Positions 11,519 through 20,024 of a stretch of DNA of 64,000 bases are shown in pieces. The notes beneath the pieces are model-generated. The model did no database searches, was not told the origin of the DNA, and worked only from the letters and a program-made list of their open reading frames with translations. A program made the position numbers and the translations under genes. Position 1 is the first letter of the stretch. The number at the start of each line of letters is the position of its first letter. Source of the stretch: Hyphomicrobiales bacterium (GTDB lineage Bacteria > Pseudomonadota > Alphaproteobacteria > Rhizobiales > Rhizobiaceae); the NCBI GenBank assembly GCA_002709005.1, contig PAPH01000043.1:1-64000 (forward strand). The letters run 5' to 3'.

Positions 11519-11541
11519 ATGCCCGGATCAAGTCCGGGCAT
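11519..11541 (-). repeat. Palindromic repeat family A, diverged copy
   Basis: Stem ATGCCCGGA/TCCGGGCAT with loop TCAAG. Arm bases differ from the other copies but pairing is kept, showing that the hairpin, not the exact sequence, is conserved. Confidence 0.85.
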
Positions 11542-11601
11542 GACGAGGGGAGGGACTTGTCGGACTAAGTCGACGAGGAAGGCGTAGAGCGCGGCAACTT
11601 C

Positions 11602-11687
11602 CCACTCTCCCCCATTGTGGTGGGGTCCGAAGGACGGGCGAGACCCGTGGCTCGCCCTTATCGTCACCAACGGTGACAGAGGGGGTA
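11602..11687 (+). repeat. Palindromic repeat family B, copy with long inner arm
   Basis: Outer arms CCACTCTCCCCC... and GACAGAGGGGG match the copy at 8424-8474. The inner stem here is longer and contains GGGCGAG/CTCGCCC and CACC..GGTG pairings. Confidence 0.75.
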
Positions 11688-11715
11688 ATGCGCCACCGTC
11701 CGAGTTAGCGGAGGG

Positions 11716-11769
11716 GCACCCCCTCTGTCCGACAAGTCGGACATCTCCCCCACAAGGGGGGAGAGGGGA
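11716..11769 (-). repeat. Palindromic repeat family B, inverted copy
   Basis: Read on the minus strand it is CTCTCCCC...TTGTGGGGGAGATGTC, an inner stem CCGACTTGTCGG, then ACAGAGGGGGT. It faces the copy at 11602-11687. Confidence 0.75.
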
Positions 11770-11947
11770 GACCGGCGGCACGCGCGCCGCAAAGGCGGAG
11801 AAGGGAGCGCGGACGGCCGTCCAGCGGAAAGCCGCCAGAGGAAACATCCGCGCCGCCGCATGATCCGTGCTAGGGAACCCTCGTCCGCCTCACGAATTGT
11901 AGGCGTGAAACGGTCGGCAGCTCCGCCGGCGATCAGCGGGAATTCCC

Positions 11948-13075
11948 ATGAAGCTCTTTTCCTGCCCGGCCTGCGGCCAGGCGGTCCATTTCGAAAACGT
12001 CACCTGCGTGCGCTGCGGCCGCGCCACCGGCTACGATCCGGCCACCGACGCCATGGTGGCGCTGGAAAAATCCGGCGATGTCTGGGAGCCGGCCGGCACC
12101 TATACCGAGGCGAGCGGCGAAACCGTCGCCCCGGCGCTGCGCTATTGCGACAATTACCGCTTCGGCGTCTGCAACTGGCTGGTGCCCGCCGAACAGGCCG
12201 CTCTCGGCGGCGAGCATGTCTTCTGTCTCGCCTGCCGCCACAACGTCACCGTCCCCAACCCCGACAAGGGCGACAATCTGCGCCTCTGGCAGGCGATGGA
12301 GATCGCCAAGCGGCGGCTGTTCTACACGCTCCTGCATCTCCGCCTGCCGCTCGTCACCCGCGACGAGGACGCCGAGGGGCTTGGCTTCGATTTCCTCGCC
12401 GATCCGGATCATCCGAAGAAGAAGAAGGTGATGACCGGCCATGACGAGGGGCTGATCACAATCGCGCTCGCCGAAGCCGACGACGCCGAGCGCACCCGCC
12501 GGCGCACCCAGCTCGGCGAGCCCTACCGCACGCTGCTCGGCCATTTCCGCCACGAGGTCGGCCACTGGTACTGGGACCGCATCGTCCGCGACGGGCCGGA
12601 AGGCACGCTCGCCGCCTGCCGCGCCGTCTTCGGCGACGACGAGGCCGATTACGGCGAAGCGCTGAAGAACCATTATTCCAAGGGCCCGCAGCCCGGCTGG
12701 CAGGACAATTATGTCTCCTTCTATGCCGGCTCGCATGCCTGGGAGGATTTCGCAGAGACCTGGGCGCACTATCTCCACATCATCGACACGCTGGAGACCG
12801 GCCATTCCTGGGGCGTCACCGTCGCCCCGCGCATCGACGAGCCGGAGCAGCTCACCACCGCGATCGAGTTCGACCCCTATGCCGAGGATGTCGACATCCG
12901 CACCATTGCGGATGCCTGGTTCGTGCTCTCGGCCTCGCTCAATTCCTTCAACCGCTCCATGGGCCACGACGATCTCTACCCCTTCGTGCTCTCGCCGTCG
13001 GTCATCGAGAAACTGGGCTTCATCCACGATCTGGTGCGCGGACGCGCGGGAAACAGGCAGCCGACGCAACTCTGA
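11948..13075 (+). CDS. Zinc-ribbon putative zinc-binding metallopeptidase
   Basis: This 375-residue protein begins with a zinc-ribbon-like CPAC (6-9) and CVRC (20-23); a second Cys set (C67, C75, C93, C96) follows. The metallopeptidase motif HEVGH is at 202-206, with a downstream acidic stretch (WEDFAETWAHYLHIIDTL) that could supply the third zinc ligand, as in the family of putative zinc-binding metallopeptidases (Zn_peptidase_2 type). No signal peptide is visible, so it is probably cytoplasmic. The substrate is unknown. The start at ATG 11948 directly precedes the first Cys motif. Confidence 0.8.
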   Translation: MKLFSCPACGQAVHFENVTCVRCGRATGYDPATDAMVALEKSGDVWEPAGTYTEASGETVAPALRYCDNYRFGVCNWLVPAEQAALGGEHVFCLACRHNVTVPNPDKGDNLRLWQAMEIAKRRLFYTLLHLRLPLVTRDEDAEGLGFDFLADPDHPKKKKVMTGHDEGLITIALAEADDAERTRRRTQLGEPYRTLLGHFRHEVGHWYWDRIVRDGPEGTLAACRAVFGDDEADYGEALKNHYSKGPQPGWQDNYVSFYAGSHAWEDFAETWAHYLHIIDTLETGHSWGVTVAPRIDEPEQLTTAIEFDPYAEDVDIRTIADAWFVLSASLNSFNRSMGHDDLYPFVLSPSVIEKLGFIHDLVRGRAGNRQPTQL

Positions 13076-13197
13076 TCCGCGTTTGCAGGTCCGCGCAGAA
13101 TAATTTTCTCTTTCCGCCCGCCGGCCGGTAAGCGGCGACCACGCGGGGCGTCCGGGAAATGGCTATTCTCGGCGCAACTCATCCGGAGACCGATCCC

Positions 13198-14289
13198 ATG
13201 GACCTCGTTCCCTTCTTTGACAGCTATGGCGAAGCAGGCACCGCGCTTCTGGGCGGAGCCGTGCTTGGCGCGATCTTCGGCTTCTTTGCCCAGCGCACCG
13301 CCTTCTGCACCCGCTCGGCCGTGCTCGATTTCACCCGCCGCGCCGGCCTGACCGCGTTTGCCACCTGGCTTGCCGGTTTCGCCGTCGCCATTCTGGGCGT
13401 CCAGCTTCTCATCTGGTCGGGCCGCGTCGATGTAGCCGAGACCCGCTTCTTCTCGACCGCGCAGAGCCTGTCGGGCGCGCTGATCGGCGGCCTCGTCTTC
13501 GGTATCGGCATGGTGCTGGCCCGCGGTTGCGTTTCGCGCCTTCTGGTGCTTGGCGCCTCGGGCAATCTGCGCGCGCTGTTCTCGATCCTCGTCGTCGCCG
13601 CCACCGGCTATGCCACCTATACCGGCCTTCTGGTGCCGCTGCGTGATGCCGTGGGTGGTCTGATGAGCACGCAGGCCACCGGCGGCAACGACATTCTCGC
13701 CCTGATAGGTCAGCCGCAGGTCGCGGGTGTGGTCATCGGGACGATCCTGTTCGCCGCTTCGCTGGCCGTGGCCTTCCGCGCAAAGATCTCGGCGCTGCGC
13801 TATGTCGGCGGCGCGCTCGTCGGCGCCACCATCGTCGGCGGCTGGTACTTCACCTACGAGATGTCGATCCAGGTCTTCGAGCCGGTGCAGGCCGAAAGCC
13901 TCTCCTTCATCCGTCCGCTGGCGACGACCGTCGTCTACGCCACCGAATCCGATGCGCTCTTCGGTTTCGACCAGGGCATCCTGGCGGGCATTCTCGTCGG
14001 CGCCTTCGTTGCCGCGATTGCCTTCCGGCAGTTCCGCATTGCCACCTTCTCCGAGCCGGGCACGCCCTCCGTGCTGCGTTACACGGTCGGCTCGGTCCTG
14101 ATGGGGTTTGGCGGCATTCTGGCGGTCGGCTGCACCATCGGGGCCGGCTTCACCGGCGGCTCGGTGCTGGCGCTGTCCTCGGTGATAGGCCTCGCCTCGA
14201 TGATCGCCGGCGCCGCGGTCACCGACCTCGTGCTCCAGCAGGTCGAAAACGGCCGCTTCGCCACGGCGCGTCTGCAGCCGGGCGAATAA
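13198..14289 (+). CDS. YeeE/YedE family sulfur-compound transporter
   Basis: This 363-residue polytopic membrane protein has the repeated YeeE/YedE cores: GAVLGAIFGFFAQRTAFCTRSAVLDF, GLVFGIGMVLARGCVSRLLVLGASGNL and MGFGGILAVGCTIGAGFTGG. The conserved cysteines in R-T-A-F-C, A-R-G-C and G-C-T-I-G are those that relay thiosulfate through the pore in characterised TsuA (YeeE). Thiosulfate or a related sulfur compound is the likely cargo. The start at 13198 is favoured by GGAG nine bases upstream; an in-frame ATG at 13159 has a poor site. No TusA-like partner gene lies next to it. Confidence 0.85.
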   Translation: MDLVPFFDSYGEAGTALLGGAVLGAIFGFFAQRTAFCTRSAVLDFTRRAGLTAFATWLAGFAVAILGVQLLIWSGRVDVAETRFFSTAQSLSGALIGGLVFGIGMVLARGCVSRLLVLGASGNLRALFSILVVAATGYATYTGLLVPLRDAVGGLMSTQATGGNDILALIGQPQVAGVVIGTILFAASLAVAFRAKISALRYVGGALVGATIVGGWYFTYEMSIQVFEPVQAESLSFIRPLATTVVYATESDALFGFDQGILAGILVGAFVAAIAFRQFRIATFSEPGTPSVLRYTVGSVLMGFGGILAVGCTIGAGFTGGSVLALSSVIGLASMIAGAAVTDLVLQQVENGRFATARLQPGE

Positions 14290-14323
14290 GGCTCGTCACA
14301 TACATCATTCGGGAAATTTAGGG

Positions 14324-14347
14324 CCCGGCTCTCGTCTCAGAGCCGGG
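14324..14347 (-). terminator. Hairpin at the convergent ends of the YeeE gene and the 128-aa gene
   Basis: Stem CCCGGCTCT/AGAGCCGGG with a 6-nt loop overlaps the stop codon of the minus-strand gene. An AT stretch (TAAATTT) follows on that strand. It is a weak but plausible terminator. Confidence 0.45.
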
Positions 14348-14723
14348 TCAACACGTTGACGAAGGCGCGGGCGAAATCCGTGAGCCCTTTCGTGTCCTCG
14401 TCCGGCTCGGCGACCGTGATCGTCCGGCCGTCCTCGGCGAGCTTGACCAGCAGGAAAATGTCGTCGCGGCCCTCGGCCTTCATCCGCAGCATGGCAATCC
14501 GCTGGCAGTCGAGGGCCAGGCCAGAAGCGGGGAGCTCGAAGAGGTATTCGGCCTCGAGATCGCGCGCGGCGGTCTGTACCGTGGCCACGAACCCGGCGCG
14601 GCCGAGCATCGTGTCGTCGAGCGTCATCGCCCTTTCGACGGCGTCGAGGGAGGGGGAGGCGGATTTCAGGGAAGACGCGGCGGGGCGAGTGGGTGGGGTT
14701 GCGGCTTGCGCGCTCTCTTGCAT
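14337..14723 (-). CDS. Conserved-type hypothetical protein, 128 aa
   Basis: I do not recognise this protein. It has a Pro/Ser/Ala-rich N-terminal tail (1-27), then an alternating strand/helix pattern (DLEAEYLFELPASG..., RIAMLRMKAEGRDDIFLLVKLAEDGRTITVAEPDED) and a final helix GLTDFARAFVNVLTRL. No signal peptide, membrane span or Cys is seen. The start is ATG 14723 with GAGAGG about 7-12 nt upstream. Codon use is like its neighbours. It is divergent from the DUF1499 gene. Confidence 0.6.
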   Translation of the reverse strand: MQESAQAATPPTRPAASSLKSASPSLDAVERAMTLDDTMLGRAGFVATVQTAARDLEAEYLFELPASGLALDCQRIAMLRMKAEGRDDIFLLVKLAEDGRTITVAEPDEDTKGLTDFARAFVNVLTRL

Positions 14724-14872
14724 GGTTGCATCCTCTCAAATGCCCCCGTGACGTTATCCCGTTCCCTTGCAAATCGTTCACTTCAAGCATGGCCGAAGTG
14801 TGGCGCTTGCCGTTAAGCGTTCCGCGCGATATGGCTCGGTGCCCGTCCGTTTCCAGCAGGCTTCGTTCCTCC

Positions 14873-15763
14873 ATGCCCTACCGTCCCGAACGTTCCGTCT
14901 CGATCGCCGCCATCTGGGCGCGCCGGCTGGGCCTGTTCGCGCTGGCGCTGGCGCTGACGGCCTTTCTGCTTCAGCGGATGGAGATTCTGGCGCTCGCCAA
15001 TGCGATAGCCGTCATCCTGCTCGCCGTCGTGCTGGCGATCATTGCCGCGGCGCTCGCGCTCATCGGCTTCACCATGCTCTGGCTCGTCGGCGCGAAAGGC
15101 GGCCGCGCCTCGTTCTGGGGGCTGGTGATGGCGCTGGTGGTGCTTGCTCCGATAGCCGTCGGCGCAGTGCGCTATGTGACCCTGCCGGCCATCCACGACA
15201 TTTCCACCGATTCCATCAACCCGCCCGAATGGCTTGCAGCCCCGCCGATCGAGCCGTCATGGCTGCCGCGCGATGCAACCATGGATGCCGAGGCCCGCGC
15301 CGCCCAGTTCAAGGCCTATCCGCGTCTCACCGGCCGGCGCTACGGCGGCGCGATCGACCGTGTGCTCGAGGCGATCTCCGCGCTGACGCAGGATCGAAAG
15401 TGGCTGCTGGTGGATACCGACGGGGCCGATTTCCTCATCCCCGATCAGGAACCGCCCGGAACCGAGACCGCGCAGTCGGCCGGCGAGGGGACGATCCCCA
15501 TCCCCGAGCCCCGTCCGGAAACGGGCGCTGGGGTGGCCCGGGTGTCCGCGCCGGTCGTCCGCCTGCAATTCACCCACCGCAGCTTGATCCTCGGTCTGCG
15601 CCAGGACATCCTCATCCGGCTGGTCGAGGAGGAGGAAACGACATTCGTCGATATCCGCGCAGCCACCAGAACGGGCCAGCACGATCTGGGGCTCAACGCC
15701 AGGCTGGTGCAGAATTTTCTCCGCGATCTCGACGTGGCCCTGCTCGGCATCGCCGGCGGTTAG
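14873..15763 (+). CDS. DUF1499 domain membrane protein
   Basis: This 296-residue protein has three hydrophobic segments in the first 110 residues (LGLFALALALTAFLL, ALANAIAVILLAVVLAIIAAALALIGFTMLWLV and FWGLVMALVVLAPIAVGAV). A soluble part carries DUF1499-type features: the segment VTLPAIHDISTDSINPP, and a C-terminal VVRLQFTHRSLILGLRQDILIRL...FVDIRAATRTGQHDLGLNARLVQNF. The internal region between those is Pro/Glu-rich. The function is unknown. The start at 14873 is chosen because it places a short Arg-containing N-terminus directly before the first span; the upstream extension is compositionally unlike protein. Confidence 0.8.
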   Translation: MPYRPERSVSIAAIWARRLGLFALALALTAFLLQRMEILALANAIAVILLAVVLAIIAAALALIGFTMLWLVGAKGGRASFWGLVMALVVLAPIAVGAVRYVTLPAIHDISTDSINPPEWLAAPPIEPSWLPRDATMDAEARAAQFKAYPRLTGRRYGGAIDRVLEAISALTQDRKWLLVDTDGADFLIPDQEPPGTETAQSAGEGTIPIPEPRPETGAGVARVSAPVVRLQFTHRSLILGLRQDILIRLVEEEETTFVDIRAATRTGQHDLGLNARLVQNFLRDLDVALLGIAGG

Positions 15764-15766
15764 CAT

Positions 15767-16714
15767 TCAGCCGCGCTCGTAGATTCCCTTCAGGGCCGGC
15801 GGTCCGTCGGTGACCACCGCGCCGCGCTCGACCAGATCCTCGAGATGCGCCAGCACCGAGAGCGCGGCCGCGCCATGCAGCCGCTTGTCGGTGTCGCGGT
15901 AGATCACGGCGACCATCTCGGGGATCGTCCGGTCTCCCTTCTCGATGCGTGAGAGGATCGCCGATTCGCGCATCCGCCGGTGGGCCTTGAGCGCGCGCGT
16001 GAATTTCCGCGGCGCCGTCACGGGTCCGCCATGGCCGGGATAATAGATCCGCTCGTCGCGGGCGAGCAGGCGATCGAGCGAGGCCATGAAGTCGCTCATC
16101 GCGCCGTCGGGCGGGGCGATGATGGTGGTGGCCCAGGCCATCACATGGTCGGCGGAAAACAGCACGTTGCGCCGTCTCTCGGCGAAGGCGGCGTGATTGG
16201 CGGTATGGCCGGGCGTATGCACGACCTCGATCTCCCAGCCGTCGCCTGAGACCACCGCACCGTCTTCGGCCGTGATATCCGGCACGAAGTCCATGTCCGA
16301 ACTCTCGGCGAGCGGATTGATCTCGCCGTCATGCAGCGGACGGGCGGCGCGGTGCGGGCCCTCGGCGACGATGGTGGCGCCGGTCTCGGCCTTCAGCCGC
16401 CGGGCGAGTGGCGAATGGTCCTTGTGCGTGTGGGAGACGAATATGTGGCTCACCGGACGCCCGTCGATCGCGGAGATGAGCGTCTGCCAGTGGCTTTCGT
16501 CATCGGGGCCGGGGTCGATCACCGCGAGCGTGTCGCGTCCCACGACATAGCTGTTGGTGCCGGTGAATGTCAGCGGCCCCGAATTGGGCGCGGTGACGCG
16601 CAATATGCCGTCCTCGACGGGGACGGCCCGGCCGTGGGCCGCGTTGAAGGAACGGTCGAATTCCGGATCTTCCAAGACGGGTATCCTGCGGATGGTGTCG
16701 GATGGCCCCGGCAT
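15767..16714 (-). CDS. MBL-fold metallo-hydrolase, LACTB2-like
   Basis: This 315-residue protein has the metallo-beta-lactamase signature HTHKDH at 95-100. Other metal ligands lie in HTPGHTANH (about 166-174), FSADHV and YYPGHG. A C-terminal winged-helix-like tail (MVAVIYRDTDKRLHGAAALSVLAHLEDLVERGAV) is typical of the LACTB2/glyoxalase-II-like subgroup, some members of which are RNases. Hydrolysis of a thioester or nucleic acid are the main options. It is convergent with the DUF1499 gene, whose stop lies four bases away. Confidence 0.9.
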   Translation of the reverse strand: MPGPSDTIRRIPVLEDPEFDRSFNAAHGRAVPVEDGILRVTAPNSGPLTFTGTNSYVVGRDTLAVIDPGPDDESHWQTLISAIDGRPVSHIFVSHTHKDHSPLARRLKAETGATIVAEGPHRAARPLHDGEINPLAESSDMDFVPDITAEDGAVVSGDGWEIEVVHTPGHTANHAAFAERRRNVLFSADHVMAWATTIIAPPDGAMSDFMASLDRLLARDERIYYPGHGGPVTAPRKFTRALKAHRRMRESAILSRIEKGDRTIPEMVAVIYRDTDKRLHGAAALSVLAHLEDLVERGAVVTDGPPALKGIYERG

Positions 16715-16862
16715 GGATGGCGGGGCTGGGCGAGGTGTTCAACTTACCACGCATCGGCCCACAATAGCATCGCCGGGCCGGGGGAGGTGAAAATTTCCCA
16801 CCGTTTGAGCATTCCCGGTTTCCATGGGCTGCGGAAAGCCCAAAGGCGTGAGTGAATTCGGC

Positions 16863-18803
16863 CTAGTGCAGGCGGCGGCTGGCGTAGTTGGTGACGATCT
16901 CCGCCTCGTTCCGGTCGAGGACCGGAATGCGACCGTTTTCGAGTTCGATGAAACTCGGCACGATGGTCTTGAGCATCTCGACGACGGCCATCCGGTCTTC
17001 CTCCAGGCACGCATCGCGCAGGGCGCCGAACCAGCCGGTCACGATCTTCGTGTCCACCGTTCGTGTGCGGGCGATGAAATAGCCCTTGCGGCGCTGGATG
17101 ATGTCGTCCTCGGACTGGCTGACCAGTTCCTCGGTGAGCTTCTCGCCTGGGCGCAGGCCGGTGATCGAGATCGGGATATCGCGCTCCGGCACGAAACCGG
17201 CGAGCTGAATCAGGCGCCGCGCGAGGTCGATGATGCGGACCGGCTTGCCCATTTCGAGAACGAGGATCGCCCCTTTCTCGTTTCGTCCATCGAGCCCGTG
17301 AGAAACTGCCTCGAGGATAAGGTGGACGGATTCCTGGACGGTCATGAAGTAGCGTTCGACTTCGGGATCGGTCACCGTGACGGGACCGCCGCGGGCTATC
17401 TGCTCCTGGAACAGCGGCACCACGGAGCCGGCCGATCCCAGCACGTTGCCGAAACGGACGATGCGAAACCGGGTGGGTGAATCCTCGAGGTCGAGCGCCT
17501 GGCAATAAAGCTCGGCCGCCCGCTTCGCGGCGCCCATGACGCTTGAGGGATTGACCGCCTTGTCGGTCGAAATCAGCACGAAGGCCTTGACCTGGGCGCG
17601 TGCGGCGGCATCCGCGACGATTGCCGAGCCGATTGCATTCGTCTTGGCGGTCTCGATGGGATTGGCTTCGGCGATGGGCACATGCTTGATCGCCGCGGCG
17701 TGGAAGACGACATCGGGACGTTCACGCTGCATGATGATCTCGACGCGGCGGCTGTCGCGAACGTCGCCCAGCAGTGAAGCAAGCTGTATTTCGGGATGCG
17801 ACATGCGCAGCGCCCGATCGATCTCGTAGAGATTCTGCTCGCTCGAATCGAGCAGCACAATTCGCGTCGGTTCGAAATCGGCGATCTGCCTGGCAAGTTC
17901 GGAACCGATTGAGCCGCCGGCCCCGGTCACCAGCACCGATTTTCCATAGAGGAAAGCCCGCACGGCAACCGGATCCGCCTGGACTTCCGGCCGGCCGAGA
18001 AGGTCGTCGAGCCGGATGGGATAGGGCGTTATCGGCTCGGCGGCGGCATCCGCCGAATTGAGCAGGGCGGGCAGCCGTTTGATCGCCAGTCCGGCCGTGT
18101 TGCAGTGCTCGAGAAGTTCGGCCATCTCGGTGCCCGAAATATTCGGGTCTGTGACGATCAGTTCGGTCGTCGGCTGGTCGCGGTCGGCCCGCTCCTTGAC
18201 GATCCTGACGATCGCTTCGGGCTTGCCCAGAACGGGAATGCCCTGCAGCACCCGGTTGGAGGAGGTCTTGCTTCCGTCGATGATCCCCGCGACGTGTCGC
18301 TCGGCGGATCGCTGACGCCGCAATGCCCGGATATAGGCCTCGCTGGAATCGGAGAACGGATAGAGTAGGGCCGAGGGCATGGCGTGCTGCGAGCGCACAT
18401 GGGGCAGCAGCACCGTTTCCTTCACCATGCGGTAGGCGATACGGCCGCCACCCATTCCGATCATCACGAAAAGCCAGGTGAGGAAAATGGCCGGGCCGGA
18501 AATCGTCTGCGTGTGGAGGAGCGTAGCGAAGGCGTAAATCAGCACCATCAGCGAGGCCGCCTTGAAGATGGCGACCATGTCCGGAATGGAGGCGTACTTC
18601 CACACGCCGCGATTGAGGCGCATGACGTAGATGCTTATGCCGCCTGCGAGACAGAACCACAGCGCGGCCGTCGAAGGCGCGGCAATCGAGAACGGCTCGA
18701 GGGGGGGGAAGACGATAAGGTGAGCGAAGAGGAATGCGAAGAAGCAGACACAGAGATCATAGACCAGAGCGCTTACTCGCAAAATCCTGGATTTCGAGAC
18801 CAT
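16863..18803 (-). CDS. Membrane-bound NDP-sugar 4,6-dehydratase/epimerase (CapD/WbpM/PglF type)
   Basis: This 646-residue protein has four N-terminal membrane spans in residues 1-125, then a CoA-binding-like Rossmann domain (LLYPFSDSSEAYIRALRR...). A short-chain dehydrogenase domain starts at TGAGGSIGSE (293-302). The segment STDKAVNPSSVMGAAKR carries the active-site stretch of the large WbpM subgroup, which lacks the classical YxxxK Tyr. These enzymes make UDP-4-keto-6-deoxy-GlcNAc or related sugars at the inner membrane for polysaccharide synthesis. The start is ATG 18803. It is divergent from cysD and stands at the left border of the polysaccharide region. Confidence 0.93.
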   Translation of the reverse strand: MVSKSRILRVSALVYDLCVCFFAFLFAHLIVFPPLEPFSIAAPSTAALWFCLAGGISIYVMRLNRGVWKYASIPDMVAIFKAASLMVLIYAFATLLHTQTISGPAIFLTWLFVMIGMGGGRIAYRMVKETVLLPHVRSQHAMPSALLYPFSDSSEAYIRALRRQRSAERHVAGIIDGSKTSSNRVLQGIPVLGKPEAIVRIVKERADRDQPTTELIVTDPNISGTEMAELLEHCNTAGLAIKRLPALLNSADAAAEPITPYPIRLDDLLGRPEVQADPVAVRAFLYGKSVLVTGAGGSIGSELARQIADFEPTRIVLLDSSEQNLYEIDRALRMSHPEIQLASLLGDVRDSRRVEIIMQRERPDVVFHAAAIKHVPIAEANPIETAKTNAIGSAIVADAAARAQVKAFVLISTDKAVNPSSVMGAAKRAAELYCQALDLEDSPTRFRIVRFGNVLGSAGSVVPLFQEQIARGGPVTVTDPEVERYFMTVQESVHLILEAVSHGLDGRNEKGAILVLEMGKPVRIIDLARRLIQLAGFVPERDIPISITGLRPGEKLTEELVSQSEDDIIQRRKGYFIARTRTVDTKIVTGWFGALRDACLEEDRMAVVEMLKTIVPSFIELENGRIPVLDRNEAEIVTNYASRRLH

Positions 18804-19118
18804 TATTTGTACCGACCGCCTCAGCCTGAGAAACGCATCATATCATGAATCGTACATATGAAGCGGAGAGAACACAAACCGAAAGTTGCATCGATCACGT
18901 TCAAAAATTGTTTTATCGGCTTACTGAATCGACGCTCCGCCCAACTGCGATGATATCTACCATGGACATCAACATTGCACGAGGGTGAAATCTTGTGAGT
19001 ACGCAACCGCTCGTAGCTGCGGACCTTGCCTGTCACGGATCGCAATGTCACATACAGTGCCGGAATTTCCCGAAGCGGGGCGGCTCAACCTCCCGGCCCG
19101 GCAGAAGCGGACCCAGTC
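18804..19118. other. Divergent intergenic region between the dehydratase gene and cysD
   Basis: No gene is supported. The sequence is noticeably AT-richer than the flanking genes between about 18830 and 18990, as expected for two divergent promoters. No confident operator or riboswitch was recognised. Confidence 0.6.
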
Positions 19119-20024
19119 ATGACCGGCGCAATGACACATCTTCAGCGTCTCGAAGCTGAATCCATCCACATCATGCGGGAGGTCGCTGCGACCTTCTCCA
19201 AACCGGTCATGCTCTATTCGGTAGGCAAGGATTCCTCGGTCATGCTGCGGCTGGCGATGAAGGCTTTCTTTCCGGCGAAGCCGCCCTTTCCCTTCCTGCA
19301 CATTGATTCGAACTGGAAGTTCCAGGAAATGATCGCTTTCCGCGACCGCGTGGCCGCGGAACTCGGGCTCGATCTCATCGTCCACAAGAACCTGGAAGGC
19401 GTGGAAGCGGGCATCGGTCCGTTCACGCACGGGTCGTCCCATCATACACGTGTGATGAAGACCGAGGCGCTGCGCGCGGCGCTGGAAAGCCACGGTTTCG
19501 ACGCGGCTTTCGGCGGCGCGCGGCGTGACGAGGAGAAGTCGCGGGCCAAGGAACGCATCTTCTCCTTCCGCTCGAAAGGGCAGGGGTGGGATCCGAAGAA
19601 CCAGCGCCCCGAAATGTGGAAGATCTACAACACCCGCATCGCGCCGGGCGAGAGCATTCGGGTGTTTCCGCTGTCGAACTGGACCGAGCGCGACATCTGG
19701 GACTACATCGCGCTCGAAAACATCCCGATCGTGCCGCTCTATTTCGCCGCCCCCCGTCCAGTGGTCGAACGCGACGGCGTGCTCATCATGCGCGACGACG
19801 ATCGGATGGAACTCGAGCCGGGCGAGAAGGTGGAGACCCGCAAGGTCCGTTTTCGCACGCTCGGCTGCTATCCGCTGACCGCCGCGGTGGAAAGCGAGGC
19901 CGATACGCTCGACGCCATCATCCGGGAGACGCTGACCGCGCGTTCCTCCGAGCGAGAGGGCCGCATGATCGACCGCGACGAACAGGGTTCGATGGAACGG
20001 AAGAAGCGCGAGGGCTATTTCTGA
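19119..20024 (+). CDS. cysD: Sulfate adenylyltransferase subunit 2 (CysD)
   Basis: This 301-residue protein is the catalytic PP-loop subunit of ATP sulfurylase, which adenylates sulfate to APS. The PP-loop SVGKDS is at 34-39. The family blocks [14 protein letters not shown]-like N-terminus, [20 protein letters not shown] and [15 protein letters not shown] are all present. The start at 19119 gives the usual length (E. coli CysD is 302 aa); an ATG at 19131 is equally possible. It overlaps cysNC by one base (TGATG), so the two are translationally coupled. The genes that follow are glycan-modifying genes, not cysteine-assimilation genes, which suggests a role in PAPS supply for sulfation. Confidence 0.97.
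   Translation: MTGAMTHLQRLEAESIHIMREVAATFSKPVMLYSVGKDSSVMLRLAMKAFFPAKPPFPFLHIDSNWKFQEMIAFRDRVAAELGLDLIVHKNLEGVEAGIGPFTHGSSHHTRVMKTEALRAALESHGFDAAFGGARRDEEKSRAKERIFSFRSKGQGWDPKNQRPEMWKIYNTRIAPGESIRVFPLSNWTERDIWDYIALENIPIVPLYFAAPRPVVERDGVLIMRDDDRMELEPGEKVETRKVRFRTLGCYPLTAAVESEADTLDAIIRETLTARSSEREGRMIDRDEQGSMERKKREGYF

Larger units (their letters stand above)
10895..11947. other. Repeat-rich intergenic stretch without a supportable gene
   Basis: Open frames here are short, overlap palindromes and show no family motifs. The stretch holds three further family-A palindromes and two family-B elements; the remainder is unremarkable GC-rich sequence. It looks like an accumulation zone for intergenic repeats at the right edge of the AT-rich island. 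Confidence 0.75.

Noticed and set aside
10461-11769. Possible CRISPR array because of recurring short repeats
   Set aside because: Repeats are irregularly spaced, occur in both orientations and have no uniform spacers or cas genes.
10895-11860. Several 60-215-codon frames between the GIY-YIG gene and the metallopeptidase
   Set aside because: They run through palindromic repeats on both strands and contain no recognisable protein pattern.
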